A DNA stretch of 64,000 bases from Streptomyces sp. 11x1 (GTDB lineage Bacteria; Actinomycetota; Actinomycetes; Streptomycetales; Streptomycetaceae): NCBI RefSeq assembly GCF_032598905.1, contig NZ_CP122458.1:7651001-7715000 (forward strand), read 5' to 3'. Positions 53,335 through 61,149 of this stretch are shown piece by piece; positions within the stretch are counted from its first letter, which is position 1; every line of letters starts with the position of its first letter. The position numbers and the translations under genes are program-made. The notes beneath the pieces were generated by a model. The model made no database searches. It was not told the DNA's origin and saw only the letters and a program-made list of their open reading frames with translations.

Positions 53335-55550
53335 GCATCGACTTCAAGGAATTCTTCGGTCCAGGCAACGACATCACGCCCACACGGGTAGAACCGAACC
53401 TGCAACTCATCCTCGAGAACTTCATGGCAGGCATCCAGCAGCGCCAGATCGGATTCCTGCCGCGAAGCTCCGGCGGCCGTCTGTGGTGGTACGGCTTTGC
53501 GCCCACCGCACGCCAGCAACGCGAGACACTCGCCATCCTCGACAGCTGGATCGGCCCCACTTTCAGCGACCTGCCCCGCCACCGTGGTGCCCTCAACCCG
53601 GCTGATCCGTTCGATGCCGCACTGGCAAAGGCAACTGTCAAGCCACTACGCTTTGAGGTGCTGCCCCGCCCGACAGCGGATTCGGAGGATTGGAAACGCG
53701 CGCGAGGCCAGGTACGCGACGCCCTGCTGGTTCTCAGTAAACTCCTCAACGGTCGGCCGCCCTCGGAGTTCGACGCCCCCCGAACTACCGTCGAGGTCCT
53801 CGACGACCTCGGACACGCCATCGCTGCCCGCGACCGTACGGTCGCCTTGGCCTGCCTGCGCGAACTTGAGGCGACCGCCGATCTCGACCGGTCGAACCTG
53901 GCCTTCCTGCGACTGCGGTTGTTCGCTGGACTCGAGGACTGGAAGGCCGTTCTCGGGGACCGGGATCTCGACCACGTCCTCGCCATGCGTCGCCCCTTGA
54001 GCGTCACTCAAGTGATCCAGCAGGCGGTCTACGCCAGATGGTTCGCCCCGCACGACGCAGCAGGCAAAGAGGAGGAACTACTCGGTGCCGTTGCCGCGCT
54101 CCCCGCGGCATTGCGGCCGCTGTTCTCGGGCACACCGACAACGAGTCGGGCGCAGGCTGTCGTGGAGTTCCTCATCGCGGTCCAAGGAGACGCGGGAGAC
54201 GACACACTCAACCGACTCCTCGACGAAGCCGGCACGATCGAACCCGGCCTCCCCGCCCACCTGCGCAATGTGCTGCACCTGCACCGGGAACAAACCCCTC
54301 AGCTCACGGCCCCGTCGGAGCCACCCGCCCTCCTGGATCAGCCCGGCGCCCCGAGCGAATCACCCCTCGAGCGCGCGACCGGGATGATGGCCCGGGGTGA
54401 ACTTCAGGCAGCCATCGAACTCGTACTGACGCTCGAACCGAGCCTCCACGCGGCATACCTGCTCTTGACCTGTGCACGCGACCTGCAGTCACCGCAGCAA
54501 GCAACGTTGGCACTTGAGTACATCTCCACGCATCACCTGCACGACTTGATCGAGGGAGCGAGTGCACGCCTGCGCGATGATCTTGCCTGGCTGGAGCAGT
54601 TCACCCAGGACGGACCACACCCGGACTGGCGCACCTGGCTGGATGCTCTGGACGGGGACCATGGCGGCGCAGCGCTGGCTGCCGGCCCCGAAATCACTGA
54701 CGGCTGGACGCCGCTGAGCAGCAGTGCGCTGACAGCATGGCTTCACGACGCCTCCGACGAGACACTCGGCAAACTCGGTGAGCTCGGGGGCCAGTTCATG
54801 GCAGCGCACCGCGACATCTTCACTGAAGACGGAGCGGCCGAACTCAGTGAACGTGTCCTCGCCGGTCTCGCGCTCAGCGGCAAGAACTCGGCCGGCGTTC
54901 GGGTGCAGACCCAAGCCTTGCTGGACTATCTGCTGTCTGCCAACCCCGCCTCCGCGGTGTTCGCCTCGGCGCTCGAGTGGACCGATCTCATCGTCTCCGC
55001 AAACGTCTCAGCTGTGACCACGACGTGGGCGATCGACATACTGCAGACGGCGACAGCTACAGCGGCAGCGGCAACGAGCCCTGCCACTGTTGATTTCTTC
55101 TACAAGACCACCAAATTGGTGAGGCCGTTTAAGACGGCCCTGGACCCAACCGGCATTGAGGCCATCAAGCTCATAGCCGGCGAACTGGGAGTCGGCGTCC
55201 CGGAAGACTTGCTTGCCGACCAGGTACAGGACGCCGACCCTGGAGCGCCGTACCGCTACCTGCAGGACTCAAAGGTGGTGCTGTACTCCCTGACCGAGTC
55301 GGCCACCACCCGGGCTGCACAGATACTGCGCATCCTGGTACCCAAGATCGACATCGAGACGAGCGCCGAACACGACGGCAGCAGCAAACTTGCCGCACAG
55401 GCAGCCAATGCTGACGTTTTTGTCGTGGTGACGGCATCGGCAAAGCATGCCGCCACTGACTTCATCACTGCTAAGCGGGGGATGCGCCCAGTTGTACTCG
55501 TCAACTCGCGTGGCTCATCGGCGATTTTGCGTGAATTGGCGGAAGGGTGA
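53331..55550 (+). CDS. dpdD: Dpd system protein DpdD
   Basis: A 739-residue protein, last gene of the restriction operon. The N-terminal 100 residues are alpha/beta. A long helical repeat region follows (about 110-600, TPR/HEAT-like). The last 100 residues look like a compact Rossmann-type alpha/beta domain (KVVLYSLTES near 640 and VFVVVTASAKH near 703), somewhat like TIR or nucleotide-binding folds, with no catalytic residue I can name. DpdD is required for restriction in the described system, but its biochemistry is unknown to me. In this cluster it follows dpdK rather than preceding dpdE. Confidence 0.8.
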   Translation: MSIDFKEFFGPGNDITPTRVEPNLQLILENFMAGIQQRQIGFLPRSSGGRLWWYGFAPTARQQRETLAILDSWIGPTFSDLPRHRGALNPADPFDAALAKATVKPLRFEVLPRPTADSEDWKRARGQVRDALLVLSKLLNGRPPSEFDAPRTTVEVLDDLGHAIAARDRTVALACLRELEATADLDRSNLAFLRLRLFAGLEDWKAVLGDRDLDHVLAMRRPLSVTQVIQQAVYARWFAPHDAAGKEEELLGAVAALPAALRPLFSGTPTTSRAQAVVEFLIAVQGDAGDDTLNRLLDEAGTIEPGLPAHLRNVLHLHREQTPQLTAPSEPPALLDQPGAPSESPLERATGMMARGELQAAIELVLTLEPSLHAAYLLLTCARDLQSPQQATLALEYISTHHLHDLIEGASARLRDDLAWLEQFTQDGPHPDWRTWLDALDGDHGGAALAAGPEITDGWTPLSSSALTAWLHDASDETLGKLGELGGQFMAAHRDIFTEDGAAELSERVLAGLALSGKNSAGVRVQTQALLDYLLSANPASAVFASALEWTDLIVSANVSAVTTTWAIDILQTATATAAAATSPATVDFFYKTTKLVRPFKTALDPTGIEAIKLIAGELGVGVPEDLLADQVQDADPGAPYRYLQDSKVVLYSLTESATTRAAQILRILVPKIDIETSAEHDGSSKLAAQAANADVFVVVTASAKHAATDFITAKRGMRPVVLVNSRGSSAILRELAEG

Positions 55551-55629
55551 CGGTCCATAACGCAGCTGGCTAAGGGCTTGCAGATCATTAACACGTTGTC
55601 TTGATCATGCTGCCGGGGTCGCTACTCAG

Positions 55630-56105
55630 AAGGAATTCCCAAACCGGAAGGCACGAGGGGCGGTTTCTTCCACTTCCCTACGCCCTTCGCCGACATGACG
55701 CTCGCTGCGAAGACCGACGCGCTCGCGGACCTGCTTGGACCCGTTCTGAAGGAGTACACCCACGTCGCTGGAATCGTCGTCTCGAACGCAGCCCACCGAA
55801 CGCCTGCCTCTCCCGCCGGACGAGGACGCGCCCCGTCGAGCGCCGGACAGGGCTTCCAGCGCGGACTGCCCCTCGACAGGGTCCGCGAGACCATCGTGAT
55901 TCCCGGAGGATCGTCTTGCCCGAGCAGACGAGCCTGGCCGCCTACGGGGAGAACTTCAAGGCCATTGACAATCGCCCGCATGTGCGATGCCGAGGCAGTC
56001 TCGCTCAACTGGGCTCTGGCGAAGCTCGGCGTCCCCGGGGGTGTGTCATCCCTGTTGTCAGTTCCTCCGGACCCTCGTTCGGCCCCCCTCTGGACACCAT
56101 GAGGT
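55630..56105 (+). pseudogene. Frameshifted remnant of an unidentified gene
   Basis: From about 55630 one frame reads protein-like sequence (GGFFHFPTPFADMTLAAKTD, then LLGPVLKEYTHVAGIVVSNA) and then loses sense. At about 55915-55980 a different frame takes over (QTSLAAYGENFKAIDNRPHV), and the first frame resumes at about 55975 (RMCDAEAVSLNWALAKLGVP). Two frameshifts in a gene of some 160 codons indicate decay. I could not identify the family. The surrounding 55551-56453 holds no other gene that I can support. Confidence 0.4.
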
Positions 56106-56453
56106 CGACTTCCGGCGTGGGGAACCTCAGGAGGACCGAGAAGGGGAGGGCTGCAGGCCCCGGCCAACAGTTTGAACCAGACGGGCCGCTCACCTTGGGC
56201 CGCTCAAGTAACCGGGCCTGGGACGCGTTCGCCAGTAGAGCCCGCAGTGGCAAAGCGCTCGAGACGGGACAGCGCGACGCTGGATGAATGTCTACTCGCT
56301 CTATCACGCCGGGACGGCTGCACCAAATCGCTGATTCTCCGGATTCTGAGCCTGCTCGCCAGCCTCTATCCGCAGGGTGAACGTCTTCACCATACGGAAG
56401 GCGGGAGGGCGTAACACCCGCTGCTTCGGCAGCCCTTACCTCGGAGACACACG

Positions 56454-56732
56454 ATGCGCAACCAGTCCAAGCCCGCCGTGAAGGCTGCGTTCCTGAACGT
56501 TCAGAACGCTGCGCAATACATGGGTATCTCGGTGAACACCCTCTACGTCTGGCGCCATCGCCGACAAGGGCCGCCCAGCTTCCGGATGGGGCCCGGCGGG
56601 AGGGTCATGTACCGCCGGGACCTGCTCGATGCGTGGCTCAGCGAACAGCAGCAGGCGGACTCGCGGTCGAACCCGGCCCTCGACCCGCTGAACAGGGCCC
56701 CGCGGCAGCGTGAGCGTCGCCGGGCTGCCTGA
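56454..56732 (+). CDS. xis: Excisionase / MerR-like helix-turn-helix protein
   Basis: A 92-residue DNA-binding protein. Residues 13-62 form a winged helix-turn-helix of the excisionase type (NAAQYMGISVNTLYVWRHRR, then VMYRRDLLDAWL), followed by a basic tail. Ribosome binding site GGAGAC before the ATG. It lies 127 bases upstream of a tyrosine integrase, the usual arrangement in Streptomyces integrative elements, where it directs excision by binding near the attachment site. Confidence 0.88.
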   Translation: MRNQSKPAVKAAFLNVQNAAQYMGISVNTLYVWRHRRQGPPSFRMGPGGRVMYRRDLLDAWLSEQQQADSRSNPALDPLNRAPRQRERRRAA

Positions 56733-56859
56733 CCTGGGAAAACGGGTCGGAAGAGTTCAGCAGCACTCGGAATTTCATGCACACGGAGATCGTCTGTGTG
56801 TCTGATCGCGGCGCAGGTCGCGCCGAGAGAACCGCGCCCAGGCCGAGGAGAAGATGCGC

Positions 56860-58122
56860 ATGGCGGGTTACATCGAGGACCGGTGGCTCAAGAAGCGGCC
56901 GAACAAGGAGACGGGCAAGCGTGAACGTACTGCGCTTTGGGGTAAGTGCACGCGTTACCGCGTCAAGGGGATACCGGGCGTCCGTGACCGTTCGTTCGAC
57001 ACGGTGGCGGACGCCAAGGCGTGGCTGGCCGAGGCACAGACCGACACACGTCGAGGGGATTTCGTCGACGCGCGGGACGGTGCGATCAGCCTTCGCGAGT
57101 ACGTCGAGAAGCACTGGTGGCCGTCCCAGGTGCATCCGGCTCAGACGCTGGAAAGCATGAGGCACCGGATCTGGGGGCAGGTGCTGCCGCAGCTCGGAGA
57201 CCTGGCGCTCAGGGACATCGGCGTCGCGGAGCTGCGCAAGTGGTCGGCCGACGTGCAGAGGGCGGTGGCGTCGAGCACGGCCTATGTCGCGTGGGTGTAC
57301 CTCAAGGCGATCATGCAGGCCGCGGTCGAGGACAAGCGGCTCTACCGCAACCCGTGCAAGGGCAACAGCTCGATCAAGCCGCCGAAGAAGCCGGAGCGCA
57401 AGGCTCGCGCCTGGGAGCAGGATCGTGTCGACGCCGTACGGGAGGCACTGGCCGACCGCTACCGGATCATGCTCGACCTCGGCGTCGGATGCGGACTCCG
57501 GCAGGGTGAGGTGTTCGGCTTCAGCCCGGGTGACATCCATGGCGACTTCGTGCACATAGAGCGGCAGATCCTCATGTACAAGTCGCAGCTGTACTTCGGC
57601 CCACCCAAAGGCGGCAAGGAACGCGACGTGCCTCTGCCGAAGGTGCTCGCGAAGCGGCTCCTCACGCACCAGGAACGCTTCGAACCGATCGACGTCACCC
57701 TGCCGTGGCTCGACCCCGAGGAACCCGACCTCGCGCGCGAGGACCGGCGCAAGGTGACGGTCCGGCTGCTTGCCTATACCGGGCGGCGCGGCGCGATCAA
57801 CCGCACAACCTGGAACACCAAGGCGTGGAAGCCCGCGCTCGCGGCTGCGGGAGTCATTCCGCCGCTGCCCAAGCGACAGCCGGGGGAGAAACCGTCGCGC
57901 GTCTGGGAGCCCAGCCGCGAGCACGGCTTCCACGTCTTGCGCCATACGTACGCCTCGGTGATGCTCGAAGCCGGTGAGTCGATCGTCTCGCTCGCGAAGT
58001 GGATGGGGCACTCCGACCCAGCGTTCACGCTCCGGACGTACACGCACTTCATGCCGCAGGCCGGCGCGCGGGGACTGTCCGCCATCGAGGCCTGGTTCAC
58101 GGACTCGGCCAAAAGTCCCTGA
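56860..58122 (+). CDS. int: Tyrosine recombinase / integrase
   Basis: A 420-residue site-specific integrase. I prefer ATG 56860 (GAGGAG nine bases upstream) over ATG 56854, which is too close to that site. The N-terminal arm-binding region and SAM-like core-binding domain (about 75-165) precede the catalytic domain. Catalytic residues visible: Arg in GCGLRQGE (near 212), His and Arg in HVLRHTY, His in GHSDP, and the nucleophile Tyr in RTYTHF near the C-terminus. It appears intact. It should integrate and, with the excisionase, excise the element. Confidence 0.93.
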   Translation: MAGYIEDRWLKKRPNKETGKRERTALWGKCTRYRVKGIPGVRDRSFDTVADAKAWLAEAQTDTRRGDFVDARDGAISLREYVEKHWWPSQVHPAQTLESMRHRIWGQVLPQLGDLALRDIGVAELRKWSADVQRAVASSTAYVAWVYLKAIMQAAVEDKRLYRNPCKGNSSIKPPKKPERKARAWEQDRVDAVREALADRYRIMLDLGVGCGLRQGEVFGFSPGDIHGDFVHIERQILMYKSQLYFGPPKGGKERDVPLPKVLAKRLLTHQERFEPIDVTLPWLDPEEPDLAREDRRKVTVRLLAYTGRRGAINRTTWNTKAWKPALAAAGVIPPLPKRQPGEKPSRVWEPSREHGFHVLRHTYASVMLEAGESIVSLAKWMGHSDPAFTLRTYTHFMPQAGARGLSAIEAWFTDSAKSP

Positions 58123-58166
58123 GAAGTCCCAGAGGGCTGAACCAGCCGCCGGATATCCACAAACAT

Positions 58167-58271
58167 GCAGGTCAGAGCGTGATCGCTCCCTGAGTGGAAC
58201 AGAACCCGGCGTACAGCCCGACTCGTCTGCCGCCACCTGCGGCTTTGCCTTGGAAAGGGCCTCTGACCTGC
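58167..58271. repeat. Inverted repeat downstream of integrase
   Basis: GCAGGTCAGAG at 58167-58177 is exactly complementary to CTCTGACCTGC at 58261-58271, 83 bases apart, directly after the integrase gene. Attachment sites and integrase arm-binding sites often lie here. Whether this is part of attL/attR is unproven. The 154-bp gap holds no gene. Confidence 0.35.
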
Positions 58272-58276
58272 GTCAG

Positions 58277-58516
58277 TCACGCGGCCTGGAGGGCCGGCGT
58301 GGTCATGACGGTCTCGAATTCGACGGGGGTCAGCCGGCCGAGTGAGGCTTGTCTGCGGCGGCGGTGATAGGTCCGCTCGATCCAGGTCACGATCGCCATC
58401 CGCAGTTCCTTGCGGGTGGTCCAGCTCCGGCGGTCGAGGACGTTCTTCTGCAGCAGGCTGAAGAAGGACTCCATGGCTGCGTTGTCACCGGCTGCCCCGA
58501 CTCGCCCTATCGATCC
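58277..58516 (-). pseudogene. C-terminal fragment of an IS3-family transposase OrfB
   Basis: About 80 codons encode the end of an IS3-type integrase core (GSIGRVGAAGDNAAMESFF and WIERTYHRRRRQASLGRLTP), with the catalytic-region Glu in MESFF. The upstream two thirds of OrfB and all of OrfA are missing; the match breaks at about 58516. It differs from the intact IS3 element at 59522-60851, so it is the relic of another insertion. Confidence 0.8.
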
Positions 58517-58648
58517 GGCCATCCGGTGGCGATCAAGCCCGCGCACGAATTTTCGGGACCGGAACTGACTCCGCGCCCTGGTCTGCGTGAGACGAGAAGC
58601 CGCCTCCCTTTGACTCGGCCCCCTCGGTCCACCCTCGCCTCAGTGACA

Positions 58649-59188
58649 TCAGCCAGCCGCGCCGTGCAGCAGGATGGTGGTAATGAAGTCTGGGGCTTGT
58701 CGGGGGCCCATGTGCCCTTCGAGTGCCAGTTCCCATGCTGTCTCGGCCAGGCCACAGTAGGTCGAGGCCAGCCACGTGGCCGGCATGTCCTTGCGTAGCA
58801 GCCCAGACGTCTGACCACGTTCAACAATGGAGACCGTTCGGTCGAAGACGGCATCGGCCCGGGCGCTGGCCTCTGGCACGCCTAGGACGTCCGGCTCGAC
58901 GTAGACAAAGTTCCACAACTGGGCGAATGAGGCGTAATCGCTCACCAGTGCAGCCAGAACCTGTTCCATGGGGGCGGTTTCGACCTCCGCCCGGGAGAGG
59001 GCCTGCTCGCAGTCGTCCAAGATCTTCCCGGCCATCGCCTCTAGCAGATGCTGACGGGTGGGGAACAGGCGAACCAAGGTCGCGCGACTGATGCCCGCGC
59101 GCGCGGCGATCGCCTGCATCGACGCCCCCCTGTCTTTGGCGAGCACCGCGATCGCTGAGTCCAGTACCAGTGTGGCGTCTGTGCGCAT
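58649..59188 (-). CDS. TetR-family transcriptional regulator
   Basis: A 179-residue repressor-type protein. The N-terminal helix-turn-helix (MQAIAARAGISRATLVRLFP, residues 24-43) is typical of TetR; the remainder is the helical ligand-binding and dimerisation domain. It is divergent from a truncated alpha/beta-hydrolase gene, and a palindrome with a TTGACA promoter element lies between them, so it likely represses itself and that gene. Confidence 0.9.
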   Translation of the reverse strand: MRTDATLVLDSAIAVLAKDRGASMQAIAARAGISRATLVRLFPTRQHLLEAMAGKILDDCEQALSRAEVETAPMEQVLAALVSDYASFAQLWNFVYVEPDVLGVPEASARADAVFDRTVSIVERGQTSGLLRKDMPATWLASTYCGLAETAWELALEGHMGPRQAPDFITTILLHGAAG

Positions 59189-59211
59189 CCGAGAGAACTT
59201 CCCGTGCCTCT

Positions 59212-59233
59212 ATTGACACATTGATGTTTCAAT
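59212..59233. promoter_or_regulatory. Palindromic TetR operator overlapping a promoter
   Basis: The 22-bp near-perfect palindrome ATTGAcACATtgATGTtTCAAT lies 24 bases before the tetR start. It overlaps a plus-strand -35 element TTGACA (59213-59218) that is followed after 16 bases by TATTCT. This is the expected arrangement for repression of the divergent gene by the adjacent regulator. Confidence 0.65.
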
Positions 59234-59280
59234 TTATTCTTTGAGGCGTCAACATCGTACTGCCGAGGAGGTGCCATCCA

Positions 59281-59518
59281 TTGCCTGGAAGCACCGCCCC
59301 GCTGTGCGGTCAAGACCGAGACACGCCGCTTCTCCTCATTCCCGCGGCCGCATCAGCCTGCGGGGGACGGCGTCGGCACCCTCGCCGCGTCGGCCCCGCC
59401 AGCCCCACTGGGGGTGGTCGTCATTGGTCAGGAACAGCGGAACCACCCCACTTTGGTCGACCCCAGGGCAGGACGTCCTGGTCGTTGAAGCTCCTACCAG
59501 ATCGCTAGCTGCTTAGAC
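59281..59518 (+). pseudogene. N-terminal remnant of an alpha/beta hydrolase gene
   Basis: After a GAGGAGGTG ribosome binding site, a TTG start leads into PGSTAPLCGQDRDTPLLLIP and a further Ala-rich stretch, the typical first strand of alpha/beta-hydrolase enzymes. The frame then loses sense, and an IS3 element begins at 59522. The rest of the hydrolase is not found beyond the element, so the gene is broken. It is the probable former target of the divergent TetR regulator. Confidence 0.45.
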
Positions 59519-59571
59519 CAGTGAACCGTTCCGGGTTCGGTAGGGACTCGATCATTTGAGAGGATCGAGTC

Positions 59572-59898
59572 ATGGCACGCCCTTCCCAGTACCCGCTTGA
59601 GCTGCGCAAGCGAGCTGTCCGCATGGTCGCCGAGGTGCGGCCGGAGTACGACACCGAGTGGTCCGCGATGAAAGCCGTCGCGTCGAAACTCGGCATCGGC
59701 ACGACCGAGACGCTGCGTAAGTGGGTGCGGCAGGACCAGATCGACGCCGGCGCCCGGCCGGGCACGACGACGGATGAGTCGGCGGAGCTGAAGCGGCTGA
59801 GGAAGGAGAACGCTGAGCTGAAGAGGGCGAACGACATCCTCAAGGCAGCAGCGTCTTTCTTCGCGGCCGAGCTCGACCGGCCACACACACGCTCGTAG
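59572..59898 (+). CDS. IS3-family transposase OrfA
   Basis: A 108-residue protein with an N-terminal helix-turn-helix (about residues 12-55) and a Leu-rich coiled coil (ELKRLRKENAELKRANDILK, about 72-91) that continues into the frameshift region. It ends at TAG (59896-59898) while OrfB continues in another frame, so a programmed frameshift probably makes the OrfAB transposase. Confidence 0.92.
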   Translation: MARPSQYPLELRKRAVRMVAEVRPEYDTEWSAMKAVASKLGIGTTETLRKWVRQDQIDAGARPGTTTDESAELKRLRKENAELKRANDILKAAASFFAAELDRPHTRS

Positions 59899-60824
59899 CG
59901 TTCATCGACGAGCACAAGGGCCGCTTCGGCGGCGTCGAGCCGATCTGCCGGGTCCTCACCGACCACGACTGCAAGATCGCCCCCTCCACCTACTACGCAC
60001 ACCGCAAACGCCAGGACGCCCCCGCGGCCCGCACCGTCCGCGACACCGAACTGAAGCCCCTGATCAAGGAGGCGTACGACACCAACTACCGTGTCTACGG
60101 TGCCAGAAAGATCTGGCGCCACCTGAACCGACAAGGCCATTCCGTGGCCCGCTGCACCGTCGAACGCCTCATGCGCGAACTCGGCATCACCGGCGCCGTC
60201 CGCGGCAAGAAGGTGATCACCACGATCCCCGACCCCATCGCACCCAGGGCACCGGACCTGGTCGACCGCGACTTCGTCGCCGACGCACCGAACCGCTGCT
60301 GGGTCGCAGACTTCACCCACGTGGCGACCTGGACCGGCGTCGTCTACGTCGCCTTCGTCGTGGACACCTTCTCGCGCCGCATCGTCGGCTGGTCGGCCGC
60401 CACCACGAAGGAGACCCGGCTCGTCCTGGACGCGCTGGAGATGGCCTTGTGGCAACGCGACCGCGACCAACGCCCCCACATTCGAGGCGAGTTGATACAT
60501 CACTCGGACGCCGGGTCGCAATACACGTCGTTCAAGCTGGCCGACCATCTGGATGCCGCCGGCATCGCGGCGAGCATCGGCTCGGTCGGGGACGCCCTGG
60601 ACAACGCCCTGATGGAATCGACGATCGGACTCTACAAAACCGAGTTGATCAAGCCCCAGCGGCCGTGGCGAACGCTCTCCCAGGTCGAGCTCGCCACCGC
60701 CGAGTGGGTCGACTGGTACAACCACAGTCGACTCCACGGTGAGATAGGGCACATCCCGCCCGTCGAGTACGAAGCAAACCACTACCTCAGCACCACGAAA
60801 CCCCAGGTCACGCCCAACATCTGA
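59898..60824 (+). CDS. IS3-family transposase OrfB (DDE integrase core)
   Basis: About 308 residues in a frame shifted relative to orfA, with no good independent start codon; expression is expected by ribosomal frameshifting. It contains the HTH_21-like segment (YRVYGARKIWRHL) and the rve core with first Asp in CWVADFTHV, second Asp in HHSDAGSQYTS and Glu in ALMESTIG. Intact to TGA at 60822-60824, close to the right inverted repeat. Confidence 0.9.
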   Translation, partial: AFIDEHKGRFGGVEPICRVLTDHDCKIAPSTYYAHRKRQDAPAARTVRDTELKPLIKEAYDTNYRVYGARKIWRHLNRQGHSVARCTVERLMRELGITGAVRGKKVITTIPDPIAPRAPDLVDRDFVADAPNRCWVADFTHVATWTGVVYVAFVVDTFSRRIVGWSAATTKETRLVLDALEMALWQRDRDQRPHIRGELIHHSDAGSQYTSFKLADHLDAAGIAASIGSVGDALDNALMESTIGLYKTELIKPQRPWRTLSQVELATAEWVDWYNHSRLHGEIGHIPPVEYEANHYLSTTKPQVTPNI

Positions 60825-60854
60825 GCTCTCTACGGAACCCGGAACGGTTCACAG

Positions 60855-61149
60855 CGATGCATGGGGCGGCGCGCCGGTCGGTCGGCGCATCCCGTATCCA
60901 CGGTGTCAAAGAGGACCGATCACCGCCCTGGCCGCGGGTAGCCGAGGCTCGGACGATGGCGACCGGTTGGGGAGCGTCACCGACTACCTCATCGACGGCA
61001 ACGAGGTGGAAGGCCCCCTCAGTGCCGGGTTGCGCGACGTCCCAGATGTACATGCCCCGGTCGCAAGCAGACCCAGAGCTGCCAGTTCCCCCAGCTGTAG
61101 CAGAACGTCCGCATCGATGCGGAAACCCGTCGTAAGTAAGGAATCGAAA
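60855..61149. other. Intergenic stretch after the IS3 element
   Basis: About 295 bases without a supported gene. A minus-strand frame here shows a short protein-like piece (GAFHLVAVDEVV) that might be a transposase relic, but it is too weak to call. The promoter and ribosome binding site of the following gene must lie near the right end. Confidence 0.3.

Larger units (their letters stand above)
12836..58122. mobile_element. Probable integrative conjugative element carrying conjugation and Dpd modules
   Basis: An excisionase-tyrosine integrase pair at the right end, a type IV secretion-like gene set at the left, and cargo between them (methyltransferase, Dpd island) suggest one actinobacterial integrative conjugative element. 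The limits given are only the outermost genes with element-like functions. No attachment-site repeat or tRNA target was found. No relaxase or VirD4/FtsK-like coupling protein is visible here, so either the element extends beyond the window or parts are lost. The Mokosh-like operon to the left may also belong to it. Confidence 0.35.
59522..60851 (+). mobile_element. Complete IS3-family insertion sequence (1330 bp)
   Basis: The left end TGAACCGTTCCGGGTTC and the inverted right end agree over the first 17 bases and at most positions to 25. The element is flanked on both sides by CAG (59519-59521 and 60852-60854), a 3-bp target duplication as expected for IS3. It carries orfA and a frameshifted orfB and looks recently active. 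Confidence 0.93.

Noticed and set aside
37603..55550. DISARM or BREX system
   Set aside because: Helicase plus PLD genes recall DISARM, but there is no DrmB or DISARM-type methyltransferase and no PglZ/BrxC. The gene order with DpdA and preQ0 genes identifies Dpd.
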